Shown piece by piece: positions 39,497-48,187 of a DNA stretch of 64,000 nucleotides; the first letter of the stretch is position 1; each line of letters begins with the position of its first letter. The position numbers and the translations under genes are program-made. Below the pieces are notes generated by a model. The model was given only the letters and a program-made list of their open reading frames with translations. It did no database searches and was not told where the DNA came from. Origin of the DNA: Actinomadura citrea. GTDB lineage: Bacteria; Actinomycetota; Actinomycetes; Streptosporangiales; Streptosporangiaceae. The stretch covers positions 5,084,001 through 5,148,000 of the forward strand of contig NZ_JACCBT010000001.1 in assembly GCF_013409045.1 (NCBI RefSeq). Reading direction: 5' to 3'.

Positions 39497-40150
39497 CGCG
39501 AGCGGGCTGCGGTCCAGGTCCTCCAGGAGGGCGCGGGGGTCGTCGTAGACGGCCGCCGCGCCCGACTCCTCCAGCTCGGCGCGGCCCCAGCCACCGGTGA
39601 GGACGCACACGCACGGCATCCCCGCGCGCCGGGCGGCCTCGACGTCCCAGCGGGTGTCGCCGACGAACACGGCCCGGGCGGCGGGCACCGCGGCGCGTTC
39701 CAGGGCGAGCCGGACGAGGTCGGGCGCCGGCTTGGTCGCCTCCACCTCCGAGCCGGAGGTGGCGTCGTCGATCGCGTCGTCGGCGTCCAGCGCCGCGCGC
39801 AGCGCCTTCAGCTCGGGCGCGGCGGCCGAGCTGGCGAGCACGACGCGGCTCCCGCGCCCGGAGCAGGCCCGCAGCAGGTCGGCGGCGCCGTCGAAGGCCT
39901 GGAGCCGCGACCAGTACTGGGCGTACAGGGCCGTGTGCGCGGTGCGAATTCCGTCGTCGGCGTCCCGATCCCGGTCGTCCGGGAGCAGGTGGTCCAGCAG
40001 CTTGTCCGAACCCATGCCGACCGCCCGGTGCACGTCCGCCATGGGGACGGTGTGCCCGTGCTGGAGGAACGCCTGCCACCAGGTGGTGGCGTGCAGATAG
40101 TTGGTGTCGACCAATGTGCCGTCGACGTCGAAGAGCACCGCATCGATCAT
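39491..40150 (-). CDS. HAD-superfamily phosphatase
   Basis: 219 residues. HAD motif I is LFDVDGTLVDTNYLH (nucleophile Asp), motif II is VVLASSAA, a Lys follows in ATKPAPDLV, and motif IV is FVGDTRWDVEAARRAG. The cap inserted after motif I is the helical type of beta-phosphoglucomutase/phosphoglycolate phosphatase-like proteins. The substrate is not clear. Converges with, and overlaps by six bases, the aldolase gene. Confidence 0.87.
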   Translation of the reverse strand: MIDAVLFDVDGTLVDTNYLHATTWWQAFLQHGHTVPMADVHRAVGMGSDKLLDHLLPDDRDRDADDGIRTAHTALYAQYWSRLQAFDGAADLLRACSGRGSRVVLASSAAAPELKALRAALDADDAIDDATSGSEVEATKPAPDLVRLALERAAVPAARAVFVGDTRWDVEAARRAGMPCVCVLTGGWGRAELEESGAAAVYDDPRALLEDLDRSPLAL

Positions 40151-40240
40151 GCAGCGGCCCTACCCCGTCCGTCTCCGGGGAATCGGCGGCCCGCGCCGAT
40201 CTCGATCGGTTGCACGGTGCAAGCGTTGGGATAGCGTGGC

Positions 40241-40834
40241 GTGATGACCCACGAGGAGCCCCGCGCGTCGACACCCCGCGGCCTGGCACGCCGGGAGCAG
40301 CTCGTGGGGATCGGTCTCGACCTGCTCGCCGAGGGCGGCTGGGCCGCGCTCACGGCCCGGGCCGTCGCGGACCGGGCCCGGATCCGGCCGGGGCTGCTCC
40401 ACCACTACTTCAACGGGCTGCCGGGGCTGCACGTCGCCGTCGCGCAGCGGGCCAGCGAGACGATCGTCGACCCGGTGGTGGACGCGCTGGTCGCCGCGCC
40501 GGACACGGCGGCCGCCCTGCGGGCACTGCGCGAGCGCGTCCTGGACATGCTCGCCGGGGAGCGCAACCTCAGGCTCGCCGCCGAACTGCTGGTCCGGGCG
40601 CTGCGCGACCCGCGGATGGGCGCCGAGCGGCGGGACTGGTCGCGGGAGGTGCGGGCCCGCATCGCCGCGCGGCTGGAGCACCTGCGCCCCTCCTGGCCCC
40701 CCGAGCGCCGCGAGGGCACCGCCATGCTCTTCACCGCGATGCTGGACGGGCTGATGCTCCAGCTGATCCTCGACCCCGAACTGCCTGCCGACCCGGCCCT
40801 GCACGCGACCGAGGCTCTTGCCGCCGACTCCTGA
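40241..40834 (+). CDS. TetR-family transcriptional regulator
   Basis: 197 residues. Helix-turn-helix at about 22-65 (LLAEGGWAALTARAVADRARIRPGLLHHYF). The C-terminal effector domain is not recognisable by ligand. Either GTG at 40241 or the next codon ATG at 40244 may start it; neither has a strong ribosome site. It is divergent from the HAD gene and converges on the universal stress protein gene. Confidence 0.84.
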   Translation: MMTHEEPRASTPRGLARREQLVGIGLDLLAEGGWAALTARAVADRARIRPGLLHHYFNGLPGLHVAVAQRASETIVDPVVDALVAAPDTAAALRALRERVLDMLAGERNLRLAAELLVRALRDPRMGAERRDWSREVRARIAARLEHLRPSWPPERREGTAMLFTAMLDGLMLQLILDPELPADPALHATEALAADS

Positions 40835-40841
40835 CCGGCGC

Positions 40842-41693
40842 TCAGTCCCGGCGCGCGGGGACGATCGCGACGGCGCGACGGGCATGCCGGAGCACCGCCG
40901 TGCTGGTCGAGCCCAGCCGGGCGATCCCGGCGCCCCGGTCTCCCAGGACCAGCAGCCCGGCGTCGTCGGCGGCGTCGAACAGCGCCGCCAAGGGGGGCTC
41001 CAGCAGCAGCGAGACCCGGATGTCGAGCCCCGGGTACCGCTGGCGCCACGGCGCCACGGCCGCCTCCAGCTCGGCGGCGCGCGTCTTCTCCAGCAGTTCC
41101 CTGTCGTGGAACAGCCCCAGCTCCTCCGCGTCGACCGCGGCGGGCTCCCAGCACGCGTACACCACGCGCAGCTCCCAGCCGCGCAGCGCCGCCTCGGCGG
41201 CGGCGAAGCCCAGCGCCGGGTCGCACCACGTCGTCCCGTCGGCGCCCGCCACGACCCGGCGGGGGCCCGTCCCGTCCTTGACGACGATCACGGGGCGGGA
41301 GGCGCCCGCCGCGAGCTCCAGCACCCCCGCGCCCTCGTCCAGCCGCCCGGGTGCCCCGATCACCGACAGCTGCGCCTCTCGGGACTCGCGCAGCAGCGCG
41401 CCGCGGGCCGGACCGCGGACCAGGCGGCCGCGCACCGCGCCGGTCGCCCCCAGCTCGCGCGCTCGCCGCGTGCCGCATTCCAGCAGGTTCTCCCCGACCC
41501 TCCTCATGACCGCCTCGCCGTGCGGGTCTTCGTACTCCTCCGGGTAGGGCCAGTGCCAGCAGTGGCACATCACCAGGTCGAGGCCGCGCAGCCGGGCCTC
41601 CTCGATCGCCCAGCGCAGCGCCGTGTCGTTCTCCGCCGTCCCGTCGTAGCCGAACAGGACGTGCCCTTGCTCGTCGTTCTCCACGCCCTTCAT
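40842..41693 (-). CDS. Tandem-domain universal stress protein
   Basis: 283 residues with two UspA domains. Domain 1 starts VLFGYDGTAENDTALRWAIEEA and ends near RPVIVVKDG; domain 2 starts RRVVAGADGTTWCDPALGFAAAEAAL and ends RAVAIVPA. The ATP-site pattern G-x2-G-x9-G is visible only in part in domain 1 (GAPGRLDEG) and in domain 2 (GDRGAGIARLGSTS). ATG at 41693 with GGAGGAGGG upstream. It is divergent from the Rv1733c-like gene, a pairing that recalls the dormancy regulon of mycobacteria. Confidence 0.88.
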   Translation of the reverse strand: MKGVENDEQGHVLFGYDGTAENDTALRWAIEEARLRGLDLVMCHCWHWPYPEEYEDPHGEAVMRRVGENLLECGTRRARELGATGAVRGRLVRGPARGALLRESREAQLSVIGAPGRLDEGAGVLELAAGASRPVIVVKDGTGPRRVVAGADGTTWCDPALGFAAAEAALRGWELRVVYACWEPAAVDAEELGLFHDRELLEKTRAAELEAAVAPWRQRYPGLDIRVSLLLEPPLAALFDAADDAGLLVLGDRGAGIARLGSTSTAVLRHARRAVAIVPARRD

Positions 41694-41800
41694 GTGCCTG
41701 CCCTCCTCCTGCCAGTCTGCGCGCTTCGCCGGCGCACCAGAAGAGGCGCGTGCGCGACCGCTTCCCGGAGCGATTACTGTCACGGACGAAGGAGGAGTCA

Positions 41801-42355
41801 ATGAGAAGGCTAGGACGGGTCCGCCGCCGTTTCGGCTTCGACCGCAACGATCTGCGACGCGGCGTCGACCGCCGCCAATGGAAGGTCGGCGTCGCCGCCG
41901 CGGTGCTGTTCACGGTGCTCGCCCCGCCCGCGTCCGCGCTCCTGGCCGTCGACGCCCACCGCAGCGGCGTCCGGGCCGAGCACCGCAACGTCCACCGCGT
42001 CACGGCGCAGGTCGTCCACACCGACTCCCAGGGCGGCGCGGGCGTGCGGCACACCTACGCCGAGCTGGCCTGGACGTCCCTCGACGGCCGGATGCGGACC
42101 ACCGTCGTCCCGGCCGACAAGTCCGTCAGACCGGGCATGGAGCAGCGCATCTGGGTGGACGCGGCGGGCAATCCGATCCAGCACCCTCAGACCCGCACCG
42201 CCACGCTGGCCACCACCGCGGTGGCCGCGGCCACGGCCGCGGTCGCCGTGGGGGCCCCTCTGCTGGCCGCCTACCTCCTCGTCCGCCGCCGCTGCGACCG
42301 CCGCCGCGAGGCCCTCTGGGACGAGAGCTGGACCAGCCTGGCCCAGCACGCCTGA
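41801..42355 (+). CDS. Rv1733c-like two-helix membrane protein
   Basis: 184 residues: a basic N-terminus, a membrane segment at about 29-50, a roughly 95-residue extracytoplasmic domain (TAQVVHTDSQGGAGVRHTYAELAW...), a second membrane segment at about 136-160 and a basic C-terminal tail. This layout matches the actinobacterial Rv1733c family, whose function is unknown; the mycobacterial member belongs to the dormancy regulon. ATG with AAGGAGGAG upstream. Divergent from the universal stress protein gene. Confidence 0.75.
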   Translation: MRRLGRVRRRFGFDRNDLRRGVDRRQWKVGVAAAVLFTVLAPPASALLAVDAHRSGVRAEHRNVHRVTAQVVHTDSQGGAGVRHTYAELAWTSLDGRMRTTVVPADKSVRPGMEQRIWVDAAGNPIQHPQTRTATLATTAVAAATAAVAVGAPLLAAYLLVRRRCDRRREALWDESWTSLAQHA

Positions 42356-42466
42356 CCGGTTCCCCAAGCCGCCCCCATTTCTGGGTCACGGCGATCACGC
42401 CGAGATGATCTTCTTCGCCCCCGGGGGTAGGCCGAGGGCATCAGATCCTCGGGGGAAGGTGAGCGC

Positions 42467-43213
42467 GTGTACAGGAGGATCGCGGCGGAGCTCATGGGCA
42501 CGCTGCTCCTGGTCTACTTCGCGGTGGGCGTGGCGACCCTGTCGTTCGGCTTCGGCGTCGCCGGGCGCAGCCTTTCGGCGGGCGTCGTCGCGACGGCGCT
42601 GGCCTTCGGCCTGGTGCTCCTCGTCCTGGTCTACGCGATCGGGCCGATCTCGGGCTGCCACATCAACCCGGCCGTCACGCTGGGCGTGCTGCTCGCCCGC
42701 CGGATCCCCCCGCTCGACGCCGTCGGCTACTGGATCGCCCAGTTCGCCGGCGGCATCCTGGGCGCGCTCCTGCTGTGGGCGACCTTCTCCGGCTCGCCGC
42801 TCTACGCCCGCTCCGTGACCGGCCTCGGCGCGGACGGGTGGGGCGACGCCAGCCTCATCCACATCGACATGGGCGGCGCGTTCCTCACGGAGGTCGTGCT
42901 GACCGCCCTGTTCGTGTTCATCGTCCTGTCCATGACGAGCACGGCGGCCATCCCGTCCGTCGCCGGGGTCGGCATCGGCCTCGCCCTCACGACCGTCCAC
43001 CTCATCGGCATCCCGATCACGGGGACCTCGGTCAACCCGGCCCGCAGCCTCGGGCCGGCCGTCGTCGTGGGCGGGACGGCCCTGTCGCAGGTGTGGCTGT
43101 TCATCGTCGCGCCCCTGGTGGGGGCCGTGGTGGCCGCGGCGCTGCACGGCTTGGTCGGGCCGCCGGAGAAGGAGACCCCGCTCCCGCCCGTGCAGGAGGA
43201 CGAGGCCCCCTAG
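42467..43213 (+). CDS. Aquaporin-family channel (MIP)
   Basis: 248 residues, six membrane segments and both pore motifs: GCHINPAVTLG (NPA, about 62-72) and TSVNPARSLGPA (second NPA, about 187-198). The Arg after the second NPA, part of the selectivity filter, is present. It moves water and/or small neutral solutes; the choice cannot be fixed from sequence alone. The start is the GTG at 42467 (MYRRIAAELMGT). Same strand as the Rv1733c-like gene with about 110 bases between. Confidence 0.9.
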   Translation: MYRRIAAELMGTLLLVYFAVGVATLSFGFGVAGRSLSAGVVATALAFGLVLLVLVYAIGPISGCHINPAVTLGVLLARRIPPLDAVGYWIAQFAGGILGALLLWATFSGSPLYARSVTGLGADGWGDASLIHIDMGGAFLTEVVLTALFVFIVLSMTSTAAIPSVAGVGIGLALTTVHLIGIPITGTSVNPARSLGPAVVVGGTALSQVWLFIVAPLVGAVVAAALHGLVGPPEKETPLPPVQEDEAP

Positions 43214-43241
43214 CTCCACCGGCGGCCCGGCGGGGCGCGGC

Positions 43242-44690
43242 TCAGTCGGTGCCGAACTCCATGGCGGCGCGGTCGAGCACCTCGGCGTCCCGGGAGTCCT
43301 TGCCGCGGGAGGCGATCGCCTCCGCGCCGCCCGCCGGCATCGCGCCGATCAGCCCGGTCGAGGCCGCCTGCGCGGCGCCGATCAGGGCCGGGTGCGCGCT
43401 GCCGACCATGCCGAGCCCGGCGTACTGCTCCAGCTTGGCGCGCGAGTCGGCGATGTCGAGGTTGCGCATGGTCAGCTGGCCGATCCGGTCCACGGGGCCG
43501 AAGGCGGAGTCCTCGGTGCGCTCCATGGACAGCTTGTCGGGGTGGTAGCTGAAGGCGGGCCCGGCGGTGTCGAGGACGGAGTAGTCCTCGCCGCGCCGCA
43601 GCCGCAGGGTGACCTCGCCGGTGACGGCGGTCCCGACCCAGCGCTGCAGCGACTCGCGCAGCATCAGCGCCTGCGGGTCCAGCCAGCGTCCCTCGTACAT
43701 GAGCCGGCCGAGCCGCCGCCCCTCGCTGTGATAGGTGGCGAGGGTGTCCTCGTTGTGGATCGCGTTGACGAGCCGCTCGTAGGCCGCGTGCAGCAGCGCC
43801 ATACCGGGCGCCTCGTAGATGCCGCGGCTCTTGGCCTCGATGACGCGGTTCTCGATCTGGTCGGACATCCCGATGCCGTGCCGCCCCCCGATGGCGTTGG
43901 CCTCCAGGACCAGGTCGACGGCGGACCCGAACTCCTTGCCGTTGATCGTCACCGGGCGGCCCTGCTCGAAGCCGATCGTGACGTCCTCGGCGGAGATCTC
44001 CACGGCGGGGTCCCAGAACCGCACGCCCATGATCGGATCGACGATCTCGATCCCGGCGTCGAGGTGCTCCAGCGCCTTGGCCTCATGGGTCGCGCCCCAG
44101 ATGTTGGCGTCGGTCGAGTAGGCCTTCTCCACGCTGTCGCGATAGGGCAGGCCGCGGGCGAGCAGCCACTGCGACATCTCCGTGCGGCCGCCGAGCTCGG
44201 TGACGAAGTCGGCGTCGAGCCAGGGCTTGTAGACCAGCAGGGACGGGTTGGCCAGCAGCCCGTACCGGTAGAACCGCTCGATGTCGTTGCCCTTGAACGT
44301 CGAGCCGTCGCCCCAGATCTGGACGTCGTCCTCCAGCATGGCGCGGACCAGGAGGGTCCCCGTCACGGCCCGTCCGAGCGGGGTGGTGTTGAAGTAGCTG
44401 CGGCCGCCGGAGCGGATGTGGAACGCGCCGCACGCCAGGGCGGCGAGCCCCTCCTCCACGAGGGCGGCCCGGCAGTCGACCAGGCGCGCGACCTCCGCCC
44501 CGTACTTGGCGGCGCGGCCGGGCACGGACGCGATGTCGGGCTCGTCGTACTGCCCGATGTCGGCGGTGTAGGCGCACGGCACCGCGCCCTTGTCGCGCAT
44601 CCACGCGACCGCCACCGAAGTGTCGAGGCCACCGGAGAAGGCGATCCCGACGCGCTCACCGACGGGCAGGGAGGTCAGCACTTTGGACAT
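43242..44690 (-). CDS. argG: Argininosuccinate synthase (E. coli type)
   Basis: 482 residues. The P-loop-like ATP site is GIAFSGGLDTSVAVAWM; YFNTTPLGRAVTGT, WGDGSTFKGNDIERFYRYGLL, STDANIWGATHEAKALE and GGRHGIGMSDQIENR are typical of the longer, E. coli-like ArgG class. It joins citrulline and aspartate in arginine synthesis. The 3' end converges on the aquaporin gene. The start MSKVLTSLPVGERVG matches E. coli ArgG; the promoter suggests a leaderless message. No other arginine gene is nearby. Confidence 0.95.
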   Translation of the reverse strand: MSKVLTSLPVGERVGIAFSGGLDTSVAVAWMRDKGAVPCAYTADIGQYDEPDIASVPGRAAKYGAEVARLVDCRAALVEEGLAALACGAFHIRSGGRSYFNTTPLGRAVTGTLLVRAMLEDDVQIWGDGSTFKGNDIERFYRYGLLANPSLLVYKPWLDADFVTELGGRTEMSQWLLARGLPYRDSVEKAYSTDANIWGATHEAKALEHLDAGIEIVDPIMGVRFWDPAVEISAEDVTIGFEQGRPVTINGKEFGSAVDLVLEANAIGGRHGIGMSDQIENRVIEAKSRGIYEAPGMALLHAAYERLVNAIHNEDTLATYHSEGRRLGRLMYEGRWLDPQALMLRESLQRWVGTAVTGEVTLRLRRGEDYSVLDTAGPAFSYHPDKLSMERTEDSAFGPVDRIGQLTMRNLDIADSRAKLEQYAGLGMVGSAHPALIGAAQAASTGLIGAMPAGGAEAIASRGKDSRDAEVLDRAAMEFGTD

Positions 44691-44697
44691 GAGCACA

Positions 44698-44732
44698 AGT
44701 ATGCACGCTCCTGCATGAACATGCAACGCGGT
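44698..44732 (-). promoter_or_regulatory. argG promoter with ARG-box-like repeats
   Basis: On the minus strand, TTGCAT (44721-44726), 17 bases, and CATACT (44698-44703). The -10 ends seven bases before the ATG, so the transcript would start at or next to the start codon. Overlapping it are TGCATG/CATGCA and GTGCATAC segments resembling arginine repressor sites. Confidence 0.55.
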
Positions 44733-45741
44733 GCTTCAGGCTCGCCCGCACCCCACCGGGCGGGCCGGGCGTCGGGGCGTCGCTTCCGGGGCCGGCCCCG
44801 GCCCGATGCGCGTTCACAGGAACGAGGAATCAGCGCGAGGCGAGCGCTCCGGCCGACCTCGGTCCCCACACGGTGAAACTCGATCCCCACGCGGCGAAGG
44901 ACAGGCCCCACATCCATCGGAAGAGCTTGACCAGCGGATACCTCGTTTCTTACTCGGCGAGTCGTCCGCCTCATGTATGGGCCGCCGCATCAGCGCGACC
45001 CTGAAGGCACCGTTCCATCACTCGTCTCCGAGTTCGCACCGGTTTCGCGCGTGCGGATCATTCGGCTTTCACGGTTCGCCGCTTACCAGGCGGCCGGCCG
45101 TGAACGCAAGTACGCGAAGCGGCATGGACTCAAGCCTCAATGCGAGATGCTTCATTCGTCGCATATTCGTCCCATCGAGATGCCGATCCACGCGCGGCCG
45201 GTTAATAATCATCGACCCTGACACCAACACTTGCCGCGCAAGTTTCACATGCGAAATGGGAATGACCGTAATGCGCCATTCCGAAACCCGAGAATGACCG
45301 CTTGTGGCCGATCGCCTTACATTCTGCGCGGCCTCGCGTTCCCTGGTTCATGGCGCTGCCGGAAGCCGGTCGCACGAGCAGAGGAGGCGTTCCATTGCGG
45401 AGCCGTCCGAACCCCGGGCCCCACTCCAGTGATCCCCCGGGCGCCGACATCCGACGGAGAATTGTCCGGTTACACCGGATTGCACGGAACGGAGGGAAAC
45501 GAGATGGAGTCGGTTCGGCAAACAGGCGTTCACCGCCAAAGCAGCCGGAGGTACACGGAACCCCGCGGTTGCGGGGCAGCGGGGACGGGAAACACGGGCG
45601 ACCCGAAAGCGATGTGTTTTCTAACGGCGCCGAGAGCTTTCCATCTGTTGGGCTCCCCGCTCTTCCAAAAGTCGACCCGGTCACGGGAAGATTGAGGACG
45701 GTAACGGAGAGCAACCACACCAACGGAAGCTTGAACTGATC
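44733..45741. other. 1-kb region without a convincing gene, lower GC
   Basis: About one kilobase that is visibly less GC-rich than the rest. Several short open frames exist on both strands, but none shows the third-position GC pattern, a ribosome site or a recognisable domain. No tRNA or inverted-repeat structure was found. It may be a decayed or recently acquired segment and must contain the promoter of the small gene at 45742. Confidence 0.5.
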
Positions 45742-45999
45742 ATGGACACGCCCGTCAACCCCGCTGACCAGGCGTTAGCCCGTCTCCGCGAGGACTTCCA
45801 AGGCCACCGAATCTGGCGCGCCACGCGCTACGACGGGAGGCTCGGCGACTGGGTCGCCACCCTGCACGACCCAAAGGCCGGCATTGACCCGACCGTTATA
45901 TGCAACACCGCCGAAGAGCTCCGCAAGGCGCTCACCAACGAGCTCAGCCGCGCGGCCTGCCGTCCGAGACCCGACCCCCGTAAGTGGGTGCGCCGGTAA
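45742..45999 (+). CDS. Small hypothetical protein
   Basis: 85 residues, no signal or membrane segment. The core is RIWRATRYDGRLGDWVATLHDP followed by a helix (AEELRKALTNELSRA). No named domain recognised. It shares a W-x-A-x-TRYDG stretch with the next gene's product (GWKAVTRYDGPL), and its TAA stop overlaps the next ATG (TAATG), so the two are coupled and possibly related. Confidence 0.6.
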   Translation: MDTPVNPADQALARLREDFQGHRIWRATRYDGRLGDWVATLHDPKAGIDPTVICNTAEELRKALTNELSRAACRPRPDPRKWVRR

Positions 46000-46565
46000 T
46001 GGGGTGGATCGAACCGAAGAATCTGCAGGCCCCAGTCTCAACTTCCTCCATTACAAGCCATCTTGACCGACTTGCACAGGAGGTCGTCCGGGAGGGCTGG
46101 AAGGCCGTGACGCGCTACGACGGGCCCCTCCCGCTCCTGCGCGTCTTCGACCCGGCCGTCCCGGGGTTCGGGGAGAGCGTCACGCTCGCCCCCGGATCGA
46201 CGTCCGACGCCTGGTGGTACCGGTCGAGCACGGGTGAGGATCTGGCCCCGCACACCAACCCGGCCCGCGCGGCCGAGCGGATCACCCGGATCCTCACCCC
46301 CTACGTGGCGGCCGCGCTCGCCGCCCGGGCGCGCCGTCCGGTGAGGGACGGCACCGCGTTGCCGATCCCGCCGCCCGGCCCCGGCACGCCCCACACGGAA
46401 ACGATCGCCTACCTCCATGCCCGCTTCGGTGTCCTGTGCTGGTGGGGCACCCACACCAAGGAATGGTGGGCGCTCATCCCCTGCGCCGCGCAGTGGAGGC
46501 TCGTCAACGCGCCCGCCTCGGAGACCCTCGCCCAGGCCATCCTCGACGTCCACGCGCACTGCTAG
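45999..46565 (+). CDS. Hypothetical protein, coupled to preceding gene
   Basis: 188 residues, soluble. Near residue 30 it has GWKAVTRYDGPL, similar to the preceding small protein; the C-terminal half contains TIAYLHARFGVLCWWGTHTKEWWALIP, a Trp-rich stretch. No catalytic motif recognised. ATG at 45999 overlaps the previous stop. Low-to-moderate confidence in a function of any kind; the reading frame itself is well supported by codon pattern. Confidence 0.65.
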   Translation: MGWIEPKNLQAPVSTSSITSHLDRLAQEVVREGWKAVTRYDGPLPLLRVFDPAVPGFGESVTLAPGSTSDAWWYRSSTGEDLAPHTNPARAAERITRILTPYVAAALAARARRPVRDGTALPIPPPGPGTPHTETIAYLHARFGVLCWWGTHTKEWWALIPCAAQWRLVNAPASETLAQAILDVHAHC

Positions 46566-46605
46566 GCCCGGCAGCCGGGGAGGCCGCTGCTCCCCGGCGC
46601 CGGGC

Positions 46606-48132
46606 TCAGGTCGCCGCGGAGTGGTCGCGTTCCTGCAGGAGGGCTTTGTGGATCTTGCCTACGGGGGTCAGCGGAACGTCAGGGGTGATGACGAACTGGC
46701 GGGGGACCTTGTAGTCGGCCAGGCGGTCGCGGCAGTAGGCGGTCAGTTCGTCGGCGGTGGGCGGTTCGGCGCCCGGGCGCGGGACGACGTAGAAGCGGCC
46801 GACCTCACCGAGGATCGTGTCGGGGACGCCGATCCCGGCGGCCATCGCGACCTTCGGGTGGGCGGTCAGGACGTTCTCAATCTCGACCGGGTAGACGTTG
46901 AAGCCGCCCTGGATGTACATCTCCTTCTTGCGGCCGCGCAGGACCAGGTGCCCGTCGGGCTCCCCGGCGACCATGTCCCCGGTGGCGAGCCAGCCGTTCG
47001 GCAGGAAGACCTCGGCGGTCTCGTCCGGCATGTCCCAGTAGCCGGCGGCGACGCAGGCGCCGCGGATCTGGAGCTCGCCGGTCTCCCCCGGCGGCAGGAC
47101 GGTCCCGTCGGGGGCCGTCACGCGCGCCTCGAAGTCGCCGATGATCGCGCCGAGGGTCCGGGAGACCGTCTCGGGGTCGTCGTCCATCGGGGACAGGACG
47201 CAGGCCCCCGAGGATTCGGACAGGCCGTAGAGGCCGTAGAGAGGCGCTCCGGGGAAGCCGCGGCGGATCGCGTCGGCGAGCGCGGGCTCCACGTTGGAGC
47301 CGCCCGCCATGCACAGCCGGACGGACGAGAGGTCGTGCTCGGCGAAGTCGGGGCGGCCGAGCATCAGCACGTACATCGTGGGGACGGCGCCGAGGAACGT
47401 CACCCGGTGCCGTTCGACGGCGCGCAGCGCGGCGTCCGGGGAGAACGCGGGCAGCAGCGCGACCGAGCCGCCGCTGACCAGCGCGGCCATGATGGTGCAG
47501 GTGATCCCGCCGACGTGGTTGAACGGGAGGTGGCCGAGCAGGACGTCCTCGCCGGTCATCCCGAAGTGGTCAGCCTGGGCCGAGGCCGAGGCCAGGATGC
47601 TCCGATGGGTGATGACGGCGCCCTTGGGGCGTCCCGTGGTGCCGGACGTGTAGAGGATCATCAGCGGGTCGTCCGGATCCACCGCGGCGCGGGCCGCGGT
47701 GAGGGACGGCGGGGCCGGGGTCGAGGCCAGGGCGTCGAAGCCCGCGCCGAAGTGCACGGCGGGCATGCCGGACGACTCGAAGTACGCGGCGAAGTCGAAG
47801 TCGGGCACGGCGTCGACGCCGACGACCAGCCGGGCGCCGCTCTGGCCGAGCATGTAGGCCAGTTCCTGCTCCCGGTAGCGGACGTTGAGCGGGACGACCA
47901 CGGCGCCGATCCTGGCCGCGCCGAAGAACACCGCGAGCCATTGCGCGGTGTTGGGGCCGAGCAGGCCGATCCGATCGCCCTTTCCGACGCCGCGGGCCAG
48001 CAGGCCCGCCGCGACCCGGTCGGCGAGCCCGTCGAACCCGCCGAACGTGATGGTGCCGTCGCCGTCGTACAGGAACGCCTCGTCCCGCGTCGCCGCGGCC
48101 TCCAGCGCTCCGCCGACCGTCAATGCCCGCAT
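46606..48132 (-). CDS. Acyl-CoA synthetase (fatty-acid CoA ligase family)
   Basis: 508 residues, an adenylate-forming enzyme with all core motifs: LYTSGTTGRPKGAV (ATP site), LYGLYGLSESSGAC, GWLATGDMVAGEPDG, RKKEMYIQGGFNVYPVEIEN and the catalytic Lys in LTPVGKIHKALL. It activates a carboxylic acid to acyl-AMP and then acyl-CoA; the acid is not known. ATG at 48132 is preceded by GAAGGCGAC. It stands between two hypothetical genes and a methyltransferase gene, with no clear operon. Confidence 0.9.
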   Translation of the reverse strand: MRALTVGGALEAAATRDEAFLYDGDGTITFGGFDGLADRVAAGLLARGVGKGDRIGLLGPNTAQWLAVFFGAARIGAVVVPLNVRYREQELAYMLGQSGARLVVGVDAVPDFDFAAYFESSGMPAVHFGAGFDALASTPAPPSLTAARAAVDPDDPLMILYTSGTTGRPKGAVITHRSILASASAQADHFGMTGEDVLLGHLPFNHVGGITCTIMAALVSGGSVALLPAFSPDAALRAVERHRVTFLGAVPTMYVLMLGRPDFAEHDLSSVRLCMAGGSNVEPALADAIRRGFPGAPLYGLYGLSESSGACVLSPMDDDPETVSRTLGAIIGDFEARVTAPDGTVLPPGETGELQIRGACVAAGYWDMPDETAEVFLPNGWLATGDMVAGEPDGHLVLRGRKKEMYIQGGFNVYPVEIENVLTAHPKVAMAAGIGVPDTILGEVGRFYVVPRPGAEPPTADELTAYCRDRLADYKVPRQFVITPDVPLTPVGKIHKALLQERDHSAAT

Positions 48133-48187
48133 GTCGCCTTCCCTCGTCCCGGTGGCATTCGTCAGGGAGCGGTCGTGCACGCACACC

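Noticed and set aside
45202..45723. Minus-strand open frame in the low-GC gap
   Set aside because: No ribosome site, no third-position GC pattern and no recognisable domain.
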